Of a DNA stretch of 58,353 bases, positions 11,001 to 22,183 are shown in pieces. The notes under the pieces were generated by a model that ran no database searches, had not been told where the DNA came from, and saw only the letters and a program-made list of their open reading frames with translations. The stretch is from an uncultured bacterium (GTDB lineage: Bacteria > Patescibacteriota > Gracilibacteria > Absconditabacterales > Absconditicoccaceae). The DNA lies in NCBI GenBank assembly GCA_946611795.1, contig CAMOEC010000055.1, forward strand, positions 1-58,353, written 5' to 3'. Made by a program: the position numbers and the translations under genes. Position 1 is the first letter of the stretch. Each line of letters begins with the position of its first letter.

Positions 11001-11560
11001 AAAGAATCAAATACTTGAGATAATGATGTCGATTCAATAATTGGATCTTCTTTTAATAATTCTTCAATTGGTATATTTTTTGTTTCATTACTTATTTCCT
11101 TTTGCTCTTCTACTTTTTTTTCTACTTTTTCTTCTACTGTATAAATAGGAGCCTCTTGAAAAACATTTTCTTTGAGATATTGACTTTGACGTCTCTCTTC
11201 GTCAATAACATCTTGTAATGTATTTTTTTCTGTTTGGTTTTTATCTTCAAGATTTGTCTTGTCTATTTGTTGTTTTAAATCATTTGGTTTGTCTACTATT
11301 CTTTCATTTACATCATATTCTCCATCTTTTAATAAAGCTTGTTCGTAATCATAATCAACTTGTTTCAGAATCCAAAATTTAGGATCAGTTGACAAATATT
11401 TTGTCAAAATAATATCCCATGCAACAGTAATATTTCTTTTTCATCTTATCAATTCATTAATTTCACTTGTCTTTTTCCCTATTTTTACAGAAAAATCCTT
11501 CTGAGTATATCAGCTTTCTTTCAAATATTCTGCTAATAACATTCAAGGATGCTGTAACAT
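10997..11560 (-). CDS. HigA-like XRE regulator with long acidic tail
   Basis: A 187-residue protein. Residues 1-90 match HigA/VapI-type antitoxins: HPGMLLAEYLKESGYTQ, a helix-turn-helix, INELIRGKR.IT and FWILKQ..YDYEQA. The remaining 95 residues are Glu/Lys-rich, low in complexity and probably disordered. No HigB-like toxin gene lies on either side, so it is an orphan. Upstream is an array of five palindromic repeats, one of which covers the predicted transcription start, as expected for autoregulation. It might be a transcription factor in its own right and not an antitoxin. Confidence 0.8.
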
Positions 11561-11587
11561 AATATTTATACAACATGAAATTAAAAA

Positions 11588-11807
11588 ATTCACTAATTCA
11601 TAGAATCGTAGAATTTTTATATTCTAAAAATTCACTGTTTCATAGAATCAGTTAATATTATAAACCTTTTTATTTTTTTTGCAAAAAAATTCACAAATTC
11701 ATAGAAATAGTGAATTTCAATACACAGAAAAATATATTACAAATTCACAAATTCATAGAAACAGTGAATTTATTATTTTTTTAAAAAAATTCACTTAAAT
11801 AGTGAAT
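11588..11807. repeat. Array of five palindromic operator-like repeats
   Basis: Four 27-bp copies at 11588-11614, 11630-11656, 11689-11715 and 11743-11769, and a shortened 19-bp copy at 11789-11807. The plus-strand consensus is ATTCAC, then about 15 bp centred on TTCATAGAA, then GTGAAT, so each copy is a nested imperfect palindrome. Copies 3 and 4 are nearly identical; 1 and 2 have degenerate right arms. Gaps are 15, 32, 27 and 19 bp. The array fills the space upstream of the HigA-like gene and surrounds its promoter. Confidence 0.85.
11657..11684 (-). promoter_or_regulatory. Putative promoter of the HigA-like gene
   Basis: On the minus strand TTGCAA (11679-11684), a 16-bp spacer and TATAAT (11657-11662). 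The start would fall inside repeat copy 2 of the palindromic array, so a protein bound there would block transcription. Confidence 0.6.
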
Positions 11808-11811
11808 TTTT

Positions 11812-12456
11812 TTAAACTGTTAAACCTATACTGTATAATTGAAGATCTCATTTTTTCTTATCCTTCTTCTTTCAATATATTTCATCTCATACGATAGGAT
11901 ATCATATCGAAGAAAGATGGCTTCTTATTTGATGACGAATTCATTTCTGAATATTTATTATGAGTGTGGTAGTTTGTTCAGCATCGTTATACAAACTCTC
12001 CAGAATTTTTGTTTTAACACGGTGTAACCTATTGTCTATTTTTCTTCAATCTGTATTTGGTAAAACAACAACCATACGATCTTTTGAAAATTTATGATGT
12101 GCAATAGGGTAGTCTATAATATTTCAATTTTCCCTTATTCGATATCTTATATCTCAATAAACTTCTGCTATATAGTATTTATTTACTTTTCACTGTTTCT
12201 GTAACTCCTTATATTCCTTTTTTACCTCCTTATTCTTTGCAAAATAGAGGAGTCCTTTTGTTGGGGTATCTAATCTATTCAACAATCAATATTCATCTTC
12301 AGCACCAAATTCATTCAATAAAGACTGTATTACTTTATGATCTTTTTCTTCAAAAATATATTCTAGAAAAGATTTTTCTTTTCAAAAAGTTGTTGGAATT
12401 CAAGCCGGCTTCCAAATATAGAAACACCAATTATCTTCGTACCATACAAATTTCAT
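11812..12456 (-). CDS. RluA-family RNA pseudouridine synthase
   Basis: A 214-residue enzyme expected to convert uridine to pseudouridine in rRNA or tRNA. It opens with KPAGIPTT, has the catalytic motif NRLDTPTKGLLYFAKN near residue 60 (Asp nucleophile in RLD), and ends with IRHQIRSHLSSIGYPI, all RluA signatures. It is shorter than RluA/RluD and lacks an S4 domain. Start chosen at the ATG just before the KPAG segment. A strong terminator separates it from secF upstream, so it has its own promoter. Exact target site cannot be told from sequence. Confidence 0.88.
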
Positions 12457-12514
12457 CAACCCTTTATAATATAAACTGTCTCTTTTTATATAATTTCTAA
12501 TTTTAAAAACAAGA

Positions 12515-12540
12515 AAAAAAAGCCCGAAATCGGGCTTTTA
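12515..12540 (-). terminator. Rho-independent terminator after secF
   Basis: Perfect hairpin AAAGCCCGA/TCGGGCTTT with a two-base loop, followed on the minus strand by a run of T. It is GC-rich for this genome. It lies just after the secF stop and before rluA-like. Confidence 0.9.
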
Positions 12541-12558
12541 TATTATTTATTATTCATC

Positions 12559-13506
12559 TTATTTAATTTTCTTATCTGTAAGTCTTAATAAGATATATGC
12601 TGTTGGTATAGCTACAAATAAACTACTCAAGAATGAAGCTATTACTCAAACTCATACTGTAAATGCAAATCTTTGAACAACTCAAGTTCCGAAAATAAAC
12701 ATTGAACATAATACTAACATTGTTGATAGAGATGTTCCAATAGATCTTCTAAATGTTTGCCAAATACTATCTTCTAATACATCTTTATATGAAAATTCTT
12801 TTTTAGAATGCTTCATTATATTCTCTCTTGCTCTATCGAATATAATAATAACATCATTAATTCCATATCCTATAATAGTAAGTATTGCAATAATAAACAC
12901 TGTATCTATTTGAATTGTTGAATCTAATCACATCCATAGTCAGTAAGCTCCAGCAGGAAGACTTATACTCAATATTGATGATAATAATACAACTGCTGCT
13001 AATACACTTGGTGCTATGTATTTTCTAATTGTTCAGAATGAGAAAATCATATATATCATCATAGCAATCAATCAAAAGATTAATGCCTTTACAGCTGTAC
13101 TACGCATATAATCTCAAACACTTGGTCAAATAACAGCCTGTGAAACAATATCATCTGCTGATGTTATTACTCCGTTTTCAATTAAATATGAAGGTACAGC
13201 TAATGATAGTTCATTAACTTTTTCATCAGAATCAAGACTTCAGTTAATCTTTAATTTTACTGTCTCTTCTTCTTGATCAACATTTACTTGTAACTTTGGA
13301 AAATTCTTTTCCTGAAGTGCTGTTACAAGATTGTTTTCAAAATTATCATCCTTTATCTCTCCATTAAATTCAATACTAACTCCTCCTGTAAACTCTTCAG
13401 AGAATTCTGCATTGAAGAAGAATAAAATCCATGATGCAATAGCTACTGTAACCGCAATACATAGCCAAAGATACCCATTTTTTACAATACCGAAATACTT
13501 TTTCAT
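12559..13506 (-). CDS. secF: Protein translocase subunit SecF
   Basis: A 315-residue inner-membrane protein that works with SecD to pull exported proteins through SecYEG using ion motive force. One N-terminal transmembrane helix precedes FTGGVSIEF, the conserved first periplasmic motif. A periplasmic domain and five more helices follow, with GYGINDVIIIFDRARE, the strongest SecF signature, near residue 220. No SecD gene is adjacent, which is unusual because secD and secF are normally neighbours. rnc is 56 bp upstream on the same strand. Confidence 0.93.
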
Positions 13507-13562
13507 CCCTTTAGGGTTTAAATAAACTAAAATTTCTGTTTTTTATAGTATTTTTTTTAATA

Positions 13563-14303
13563 TTATTTTCAAGGAGAAGTCAAGCTTTCACAGTATTTTT
13601 TGGCTGCGTCTTCTTGAGCTTTCTTTTTATTTGTTCAAAATCCTGTTGCTATAACTAAATCTTTAACCATTATTTCAGAACGAAAACGAATAACATTGTG
13701 CTTATCATCAAACGCTTCTTCTATATCTCTGTAAACTGGTATTGTTTTATATTTCTTTTGAATATTCTCTTGTGCCATAGTTTTATATGATTTTACAGCT
13801 ATTGAAAGATTATTTATTTCTGCATATACATATTCTAAAACAAACTTCTCTGCTACTGTATATCATATATCTAATGCTATATATCATATTAATGATTCTA
13901 AAGCATCTGAAGTAATTGATGCTTTTTCACGTCAATTATTCTTTTCTTCTCATTTACTTATAAATAATTCTTTATTTAATCAAATTTTCTTAGCTACTAT
14001 ACTTAATGTCTCTTCCCTTACTAACGCTATCTTATATAAAGTCATTTCAGCCTCAGACATCTCTGGAAAGGTTAAAAACAATTTTTTTGCTATTATAGAT
14101 CATAAAATCGAATCTCATACAAATTCTAACCTTTCATTATGATCATATATCTCTTTAAAATCAGATGCATAAGATTTATGAACAAAAGCACAAAGAAACA
14201 AATCTTGATCTTTTATTAACTCAGGATCTATCCCTAATGTTTTTACATATTTTTTTAATTTTGAAATATTACTATAAACCTCTTGAGGAATTTTAAGATT
14301 CAT
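13563..14303 (-). CDS. rnc: Ribonuclease III
   Basis: A 246-residue double-strand-specific endoribonuclease for rRNA and mRNA processing. HNERLEFVGDS near residue 60 carries the catalytic acidic cluster, and DALESLIGYIALD carries the second. The C-terminal dsRNA-binding domain ends with GTNKKKAQEDAAKKYCESL. Start at ATG 14303; the track used the TTG one codon before. The LCP gene stop lies 20 bp upstream, so an LCP-rnc-secF unit is likely. Confidence 0.95.
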
Positions 14304-14323
14304 CAATTTTCTAATAAAATAAA

Positions 14324-15856
14324 TTAATCACGATAATTTATAATCAATTCATCTTGTTTAAATTTTTCGTTTGCAAGGTAATCCAAATAAGACTTTCATA
14401 ATATTACTTGAACATCAACTCAATCATATACTTCTACAGAATTTCAATAATCATCAACTATTACCTTAACTACTCATGTATTATATACAACTTGATCAAC
14501 TGGTATAAAGTTTTTTAATGCTTGTATTGTTCATTCAAATCATTCTTCTTTTGAACTTTCCGTATTTACAACAACAGTTGTTAATTCATAATATTCTTCT
14601 TCATCCTTACTTTCAGTAACATTTAGTCAAAACCTTTTCATTTTAGCTGCTAATCTTCACGCTATTTTTGCATTTTGTAATCAGTATTCTCTCAATATAT
14701 CTTTTGTTACTCAATTATTAACTCATATTTTTGCGTTTTCTACTGAAAAATTTTGAAGATGAGATATAAAGTCAGTATATTGATGAATTGTATCATAGTG
14801 AGATAAATTTCATGCTGAAGCTCACATTGGTAATAAAACAGAAGCTCATCAAAATAAATCTCTTTGTGGTGTATATAAGAAGCTACCTTTCTGTGTTATA
14901 TTAAATCTATCATAGCTATATGAAGTATTTAATCAAAAAGTATACATTTTTGCATCCTCTAAATACTGTACTCACCATAGCATTTCATTTAAAGAAACGT
15001 TTGTATTCACCATTTGGACATAACCATCATACAAATCTTTTGCCTTTCATAATGTTAAATTTCATCCCGAAAGTAACTTATCTTTTATTGCATTTATTAC
15101 TAATTGTTGTCTAAATGAACGGTCAAAATCTGAAGCATGTCCTTCAGCATGTCTTGATCTAGCGTATTTTAAAGCTAAATTTCAATCCATATGTTGCCAT
15201 CATTCTTCTACATGTAGTGGATCATATCCTTTTAGATTAGCATCTGGATACTGATAATCATGCAATGCGTATGGAACATTAATATCTACTCATCACAAAT
15301 CATCTACAATTTTCTTAAATCATGAAAAATCTATTGTTGCGTAGTATGGAATATTTAATCCTACTATCTTCTCTATTTGTTTTACATATCATGAAGCTGC
15401 TTCATGTAAATCTCTTGTACGTCAATAATATTGTGTAAACACTGAATTTATTCTAGATGTTCATCACAAAGGATTATTTACATATAAGTCTCTTGGTATT
15501 GATAACATTGAAATAGCTCACAAATCTGGATCCCAAGATACTACAATTGTAGAATCTGCCAAATACCCTCATCAATGTCATTCTCATCAATAACCAACAA
15601 GCAACATATTTACATTTCAAAATTCATCTTTCTGCATTGGTGTTCCTACTGTTTTACTCAATACTTTCACTGTTGATCTTGCTGTATTTTTAAAGAAAGT
15701 TTTCATTCCTTCAGCAAATGGTTGTATTAGAAACAAAATCAAAATAAACGAAACACACAACAAAACAATCTTATAAATTTTTGAATTAGAATCATTAGCT
15801 GTAATTTTTTTTTGTGTTTTACTTCACTTTAATTCTCATACTTTTCTTTTTTGCAT
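14324..15856 (-). CDS. LytR-CpsA-Psr (LCP) family cell wall ligase
   Basis: A 510-residue membrane-anchored protein that in other bacteria attaches phosphoprenyl-linked polymers to peptidoglycan. A basic N-terminus and one transmembrane helix (about residues 30-50) lead into the LCP domain: DSTIVVS, SIPRDLYV, IDFSGFKKIVD and ALKYARSRHAEGHASDFDRS with the catalytic Arg residues. A C-terminal LytR_C-like domain follows. First gene of the probable LCP-rnc-secF unit. The polymer in this organism is unknown. Confidence 0.92.
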
Positions 15857-15939
15857 AGGGAAAATTTCTCTTATAAATATTTTTGTGTTTTTCAGTATAT
15901 GAATATTAAGAGAAAATTCAAAGGAGTTTAAGAAAAAGA

Positions 15940-15965
15940 AAAAAGACCAATCATTTGGTCTTTTG
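15940..15965 (-). terminator. Terminator after the SLH gene
   Basis: Hairpin AAAAGACCAA/TTGGTCTTTT with a TCAT loop and T-runs on both sides, directly after the stop of the SLH protein gene and before the LCP gene start. Confidence 0.85.
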
Positions 15966-15972
15966 TATACTA

Positions 15973-17544
15973 TTATCATACTAATGAGAATCTATTCTTA
16001 ACGTAATTATAACATCTCTGTCATTTTACCCATCTTGATGGTCAGTAGAATTTAGTTCATCACTTCCATTTTTCATAACAATATTCTACTTGTACAATTC
16101 AATTTGTTTTATAATCTTCAGGGAAATTCTTATGCCATCTATCATTCATTTGACACAATCAGAATGCGTGTCATGAATCTCAAACAGCTCCAATATCCCA
16201 ATTACCATTCTCACACTCAATCATATATACAAAATCCATACCTCATAACTTATATGCATATTGTACTAATGTTTGTTTATAATCATCTGTACTAAATCAA
16301 ACATGTAACAATACTCCATCATAATTTAGTTTTATTCATGAACCATTTATTTCTTCTGATTCATTCTTTTCCTGAGATCAGTTTGTTCATAACTTTTCTA
16401 TTTTATCTATCAAAGGATTTTCTTTTGGAATAATGTTTGAAAACAATCATAATCCTTGTAATTTATATAATGTATCAATTACATCCGACTTTATTTCAAA
16501 GTCTTGAGGTTTCTTATTATCTAATAGTTTTGACTTCTTTAGAATATATAAGTGTTGAGCATACCAATTTTCACCTTCTTGATTAAATCTATCTCAAAAG
16601 ATTAATCTTGATAATACTGTTGCAAATTCTGCTCTTGTTACATAAGCATTTGGTAAGAAATAATCTGTTTCTCATTCTGCTCATGTTCACATTATTTGAA
16701 ATCTATATGCTTGTTGGATGTATTCTTCTAAATCTCATAAACTACTATCTACATCAAGGAAATTTCATGAATTTTCTACAATATATTCTTTTCATAAAAC
16801 GTCTTTTGCAAATACAGACATTACTTTTGCTAGTTCAGCCCTTGTTAATGGCTCTGAAAATCTTGATTCATCAATTGTATTCATAGTTGTTATTTTATTT
16901 TCCTTTGCCCATTGATAAGCCTTTATTTCTTCATCTGTATATGTTTTTTTGCTTACTATTTCATTTTTTTCCTCTTGTTTTACTTCTTTTTCTTCCTGCT
17001 TTATTTCGACTACTGATTCTTTTTCACATGTTTTATCTCATGTATTATAGTTATATCCTTTTTCACATTCTTCTGTAAAACTACAATCTTCATTATATAT
17101 TCCGTGTTCTATATATAGAGGACTTTTTTTACAAATATTATCTGTTAATTCCTGGTTTTCTTCAACAGTATAATTTCATTCTCTTATAGAGTCTATACTT
17201 GGAACTGTTTCACAGTTATCAAATAATGCTAATTGTAAATTATAATTTTGATTAGCTTTTCAATTATACTTATCTGAAGACTCTACTATATTATAATACT
17301 CTGCATAATATTTATAGTCTTCACTATCTATTCATAAATATTTCATTGTTTTCCAAAATGGGAAACTTTTTTTCAATTTACCACAAACCTCCTTTCTTGC
17401 TTCACTTCAAATAGTTGTTGTGTTAATTCATTCTTGAATTTCATTATCGGCTGCCTGTGAAAATTGAATAGGCAATACTAAACTACTTACAGCTAATAAT
17501 CAAAAAGTAGATTTAAATATGTCTCTTAAAATTTTTCTTTCCAT
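15973..17544 (-). CDS. Exported protein with S-layer homology (SLH) domains
   Basis: A 523-residue secreted protein. The N-terminus MERKILRDIFKSTFG.. LPIQFSQA-AD is a clear signal peptide. Residues up to about 230 are Cys-containing with repeated T/N-rich segments of unknown fold. A KQEEKE-rich linker follows, then SLH-like motifs (AYQWAKENKITT, EPLTRAELAKVM, FLDVD, EYIQQAYRF, YVTRAEFATVLSR). The C-terminal part is soluble. SLH domains usually tether proteins to secondary cell-wall polymers, so a link to the neighbouring LCP ligase is plausible. It has terminators on both flanks and is therefore monocistronic. Confidence 0.83.
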
Positions 17545-17747
17545 AACTTAATAAATCAAATAAAAACGATCATTATTTTTTCTTTCGTGTTTTCAAAAGA
17601 CTAATATATTATACACAAAAAATTAAGGAGAAAAAAAATAATGCGTTTATAACAGCAATTCATCTGGTTATTTTTTATATATTTGATTTATATATTGACA
17701 ATATAATAAATATTTCATATCCATTTTCCAGTAAAAAATAAAAAAAA

Positions 17748-17776
17748 CCATTCGTTTTCATGAATGGCTTTTTTAT
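17748..17776 (-). terminator. Terminator after the lipoprotein gene
   Basis: Stem ACCATTC/GAATGGC... with T-runs on both strands (AAAAAAACCATTCG...GAATGGCTTTTTTA), 15 bp beyond the stop of the minus-strand lipoprotein gene. Confidence 0.8.
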
Positions 17777-17790
17777 GTATTTATTGTTAA

Positions 17791-19176
17791 TTATTCTTCA
17801 TCTACTATTTCTTCATCTTCAACATCTTCTTCTACATTTTCTTCTTCGTTTTCTTCTTCGTTTTCTATTTCTTCATCATAATCATATACATAGTCTTGAT
17901 TATCAACATGTTCTTCTCATCATAAAAGACTTCCTATTAATTCTTCCACATCTTGTACATTTTCTGGTGTTTCAAATTTGTAATCAATTATTTTTATACT
18001 CTCAAATTTTGCTTTCATTTCTGCATTCAATGAATCACTTGTTATTTTAAAATTTGGATCTAGTTTTAAATTTTTCTCAGATAAAGATGCAGATATATCT
18101 CACTCTAAATTAAATAATTCTTGTACAAGTTCTCAATTTTTTGCTTCTACTTTAACTTTTACTCAATATGATGTTAAAGAAGGATTTAAATCAATACTAA
18201 TTATTACATCACTTGATTCAGTTTCTATATCAGAAATTGTAATCTTTATTGTCTCACCATCTTTTCAAAGAGTTTTCTTATTTATTGTATCTGTAATGTT
18301 TATTTTTTCTCAAGCTGTTAATATATCTATATTTTTTAAAATAAAATCTACCTTATCTGAAGAACGAATTACAAAATATGCTTCAGAATTTTCTATTTTT
18401 AAATCATCAAATAATTCATCAATTTCTTTGTCATTCATATTCTGCTGAGATTCTTCTCATGATAATGCTTTAGCTGATTCTTTCTTTTCTTGTTCATTTA
18501 TTTCTTTAACTAAATTTTTTATTTCTTCTTCATTAAAAGAAACTTTCCATGCTGGATATCAATCAAATTTTGTTAATTCTTTTTCTGCAAATATTTTATC
18601 ATTATCTTTCTTTTCTAAGTATGAATACATATCAAAGCTATTTTCTGAAGACATTCTCAACAAATTTGAATATTCTTCAGTATTCATTGTCAACCATTTA
18701 TCTTTAAATCAATTTACTATTTCAGTAATCATAGCTACATATTCCTTTTGATTTGACTCAATTGAAAAATCTAATAGCTTAAAATAGAGCTTAAAATCTT
18801 TTACAAGTGTATTTAGATCAAAACTAGCACTTTTTACAAAAAAACCATCTTCAACATTTGTATCTGTAGTTAATCCTAAAGATATTTTTCATTCAGTATC
18901 TTTAGATTTATTATCATTAACGATATCTGTTTTTAATACTAATGTTCCTTTTATAGAATCTCATGCATCATATTTTGTTTCTACATCCAATTTGTTTTCA
19001 ATTTGACTTCAAGTATCATTCATAAACTTAAGTATTTCCTTCGCTGTAGATGTTTGTTCTGAATAAACTTTTAATGTTTCTTCAAATGATAGTTCTGGAG
19101 CATTTGTTTTACATCATGTTAACATTATAGCTAGTAATGCAAGAGAAGAAAACAATCAAAAACTTTTAAATTTCAT
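17791..19176 (-). CDS. Large acidic lipoprotein, unknown function
   Basis: A 461-residue lipoprotein. The signal peptide ends in a lipobox, LLAIMLTGC, so Cys about 20 would be lipidated. The body is Asp/Glu/Lys/Ser-rich with beta-strand-like periodicity and no domain I recognise. The final 45 residues are almost entirely Asp, Glu, Asn and Val. A highly acidic tail on an exposed lipoprotein could bind cations or cationic partners; that is inference. Divergent from pilT, with the promoter region between them. Confidence 0.78.
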
Positions 19177-19328
19177 TATTATCTATAAGTAATAAAATAA
19201 AATATTTAGAATTATCCAAATATTAATGAATAATTTATATTTATTCATATGTCTTTGTAAAGTCTAAATTTTTCAATCATTTTTAGTTTTTCTTTTCTTT
19301 TTTTAATACAAAAAATCTTTTTATTTTT

Positions 19329-19357
19329 TTGACTTTTTTAATTATTCTTTGTATAAT
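19329..19357 (+). promoter_or_regulatory. Putative promoter of the pilT operon
   Basis: TTGACT (19329-19334), 17-bp spacer, TATAAT (19352-19357), about 40 bp ahead of the pilT ATG. The gene also has AGGA a few bases before its ATG, one of few Shine-Dalgarno-like sequences in the window. Confidence 0.55.
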
Positions 19358-19398
19358 TGTGAATGAGGTGATTTTAATTTTTATTTCAGTAGGAAAAT

Positions 19399-20523
19399 AT
19401 GAATTCAATCAATACGCCCTCAAGAATTGATATTGATGCTATTCTAGTCTGATTACAAGACCCGAATATTTCTGATATTCACTTAACATCATCTGGAAAA
19501 AGCTCATATAGATTAAATGGGGCAATTATTAAAGATGATAAAATTCCATTACTCAGTGAAGAACATATGGAAACTATCATCAAGCAATTATTCCAAAACA
19601 ATATCCAAAGTATGGATAAATTTATTTGTGATAAAGAAAGTGATTTCTCTTATGAATGAAAAAATTGAATTTCATATAGAGTAAACTCATTTTTTGAGAG
19701 ATGAAAAATTGGTATTGTTATTAGAAAGATTAGTCCTAATGTTAAAACACTTGAAGAAATGATGTTTTCTAACCTCGCTGATTGTATTAAAAGATATGTT
19801 CTTACTGCAAAAAAATGACTATTTTTAGTAACAGGTCCTACTTGAAGTTGAAAGTCTACCTCAATAGTATCAATGCTTGAATATATAAATAAAACAAGAA
19901 ATGATAATATAATGACTATTGAAGATCCTATTGAATATATTTTTAAATCAGACAAATGTATTATTTCTCAAAGAGAAGTTGGACATGATACATGGTCATT
20001 TAAAAATGCACTTAAATCTGTTATGAGAGAAGATCCTGATATTATTTTTGTTTGAGAAATTCGTGATACTGAGACAGCAGAAACAGTACTTTCACTTGCA
20101 GAAAGTTGACACCTTGTTTTCAGTACTTTACATACTTGATCTGCTTCTCATACTTTAGGAAGATTTCTATCTTTCTTCCCTGCTAATATGCAGGCTAGTA
20201 TCTCTGATAGACTTGCAGATATATTACTTTGAATTCAATCACAGATGTTGGTTAGAAGAGCAGATGTTAATGCAAGAATTGGTGTTTATGAATTTTTATT
20301 AAATACTACAGCAGTTAAGAATAATCTTAAAAAGATGGATTTTTGACAAGTAGATTCTATTATTGAAGCCTCAGCTAATGTTTGAATGATAACAATGCAA
20401 CAATATGCTAAAAAGCTATTATGAAAAAATCTTATTAATATAAAAGATGTTGAATATCTTTTTAAAAATGCTGATAATCAAAAAGCTCAATTACAAAATC
20501 AACAGATTCCTTTAACTCGTTAA
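19399..20523 (+). CDS. pilT: Type IV pilus retraction ATPase PilT
   Basis: A 374-residue hexameric ATPase that depolymerises type IV pili at the inner membrane base. The N-terminal domain is PAS-like. Walker A is VTGPTGSGKST near residue 145 with its glycines encoded by TGA. The Asp box is IMTIEDPIEY, Walker B is DIIFVGEIRD, and the His box is HLVFSTLHTGSA. AESGHLVFSTLHT and the GIQSQ segment place it with PilT and not with PilB. It opens a five-gene plus-strand unit with two VirB2-like hairpin proteins. Confidence 0.94.
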
Positions 20524-20537
20524 TTATATAATAAGAT

Positions 20538-20807
20538 ATGACAGAACATTATTATTGATGATGAAATGGTGTAAAAAGATTATCAAGAGCTGAAATAAGA
20601 AAAATGAAAGAAAATATGCAAAAAACACCTTTAGTTCAAGAAAAAGCTAATAAATATCATCGCTTAGAAGAGGAAAAGGCTGAAAAACTATTAACAACTA
20701 TTGTAAATGAAGAAGAAAAAATAAGTAAAAAAAGTATTGATGAAGAAGAAAAACCTACAAAAAAACTATGATTGATAGATAGAATTAAAAAATATTTATT
20801 TTGATAA
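20538..20807 (+). CDS. Small charged protein, unknown
   Basis: An 89-residue, Lys/Glu-rich soluble protein with no recognised domain. It starts MTEHYYWGGNGVKRLSRAEIRK, followed by coiled-coil-like charged helices. It begins 15 bp after pilT and ends 10 bp before the next gene, so it belongs to the same operon. Absent from the ORF track because of a double TGA near the start. A small accessory protein of the pilus or secretion machinery is a guess. Confidence 0.65.
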
Positions 20808-20817
20808 TAATATTACT

Positions 20818-21222
20818 ATGACAAGCGCTATTCAACAGTATTTACCAGAAAATTTATGGAGTTTGGCTGAATGATTTAATATTCCTGAAGCTTTTTTGGA
20901 AAGCAATGCTTCTTTAATCCAATTAATTTTGGAATCAAAATCTCTTGCTGAACAAACAGAAAAACAAAACTGGTTTAATCTTCTTCCAATTATGTCTCAA
21001 GAACAAATTGATAAGCTTTATGATATTCTAACAAGAGAAAAACAAAAATTACAAGAGATTAATGATAAATATGCTAAAAAACAGGAAGAGATTAATAAAA
21101 AATATCAACAATCTTATAATCCTGAAACTTATTATCAAAATCAAGCAAAGATAAAAGAAGAAGAAAGTAAAACAAGAGATCAAGAACTTGTTGAAGCTGA
21201 TAATTTACTTACACAAATCTAA
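20818..21222 (+). CDS. Coiled-coil protein, unknown
   Basis: A 134-residue soluble protein. Residues 1-60 look globular (LPENLWSLAEGFNIPEAFLE). The rest is a long Lys/Glu/Gln-rich helix likely to form a coiled coil. The track starts it 26 codons late because of a TGA at codon 19; the ATG at 20818 follows the previous stop by 10 bp. Third gene of the pilT unit. Confidence 0.75.
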
Positions 21223-21227
21223 TATTA

Positions 21228-21710
21228 ATGAAACTTTTCAAAAAAATTTTATTTAGTTTTCTATGCTTATTTAGTGTATTCTGAAGTATTACAACTTTTG
21301 CTATAGAATGATCTAATAGTGAAGATTTTCTTGAACAAGCTTTTCATGAAGCAATAGAAAATGATACTGTTGTTTGAAAAGGTTTTGTCTGAACATCTAA
21401 ACAAAGTGTTTGAAATTATTTAATGTGAAGAACTACTGAAATTAACTTAACAGAATGAACTATGAAACATTGAAATTCCTTTGCTATTAGTGTTACTATG
21501 TTTTTAGTTAGAGCTACTCTTGTTCTCGCAATAACTATGATTATTTATAATTGAATTATGTTTGTTGTTAAATCTAGTAAATGAGAAGCTCCAAAAGATG
21601 TTTTAAAGAATATTATTTATATTATTATTTGAGTATTATTAGCTTTAGGTAGTCTTATTATAATTAATCTTGCTAGATCAGTTGGTTCAACTGTAATTAA
21701 TATATTTTAA
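21228..21710 (+). CDS. VirB2/TrbC-like hairpin membrane protein
   Basis: A 160-residue exported protein. A signal peptide (about residues 1-25) is followed by a soluble Glu-rich segment. The C-terminal hairpin consists of a hydrophobic helix, a short loop with KSSKGEAPKDVLKN, and a second hydrophobic helix. This two-helix pattern with a charged loop is that of VirB2/TrbC pilin subunits. It is followed 18 bp later by a second protein of the same type. Exact role, a T4SS pilus or a membrane channel, is not decided by sequence. Confidence 0.65.
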
Positions 21711-21728
21711 GTTTATTTATGTCTTACA

Positions 21729-22127
21729 ATGAAAACTAAAAAAATGGCAAAAAAGATTTTTACAATCATTATACTATGACTTTCTTTTTCTATGCCTATT
21801 TTTGGTGTCACTGTATTTGTTCCAAAAAATGGAACAACAAGTCCTGACGTTAAAATAAAAAGTTATCAAATAAGTTATGATGCTGATACATCAGAAGATA
21901 TTTTATTGAAAATTATAGATGTTTTTAATGATTATCTATGGCGAGCTTTTGGTATTGTTTGTACAGCAGTAGCAATTTATGGCTGATTTAAATTAATTAC
22001 TTCTAACTGAGATAAAAAAGCCATGAAACAATGAATTTGGGCTATTCTTTGATCAGTTATTGGTATTGTTATAGCAATGTTATCTTATATGATAATAAAT
22101 CTTATTGCAAATTTGAATTTTTCATAA
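21729..22127 (+). CDS. VirB2/TrbC-like hairpin membrane protein
   Basis: A 132-residue exported protein: signal peptide, a short periplasmic stretch starting VTVFVPKNG, then two hydrophobic helices joined by a loop with ITSNGDKKAMKQG. The hairpin resembles one repeat unit of the triple-repeat protein at 54351-55319 (YQILTSGDESKIKTG in the same place). The ATG at 21729 is used because the earlier ATG at 21720 runs into TAA. Last gene of the pilT unit, followed by a strong terminator. Confidence 0.68.
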
Positions 22128-22151
22128 TATTATTATCCTTCACTTATATAT

Positions 22152-22183
22152 AAAAAAAGATGATTCAATAATCATCTTTTTTT
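22152..22183. terminator. Bidirectional terminator
   Basis: Perfect hairpin AAAAAAAGATGATT/AATCATCTTTTTTT with a four-base loop between the convergent pilT unit and the muramidase-like gene; it serves both strands. Confidence 0.92.

Noticed and set aside
11588-11807. Repeat array as a CRISPR
   Set aside because: Spacers are 15-32 bp and unequal, the last copy is truncated, repeats are palindromic operator-like, and there are no cas genes.
21720-21740. Upstream ATG for the second VirB2-like gene
   Set aside because: That frame meets TAA after six codons; the ATG at 21729 gives the signal peptide.
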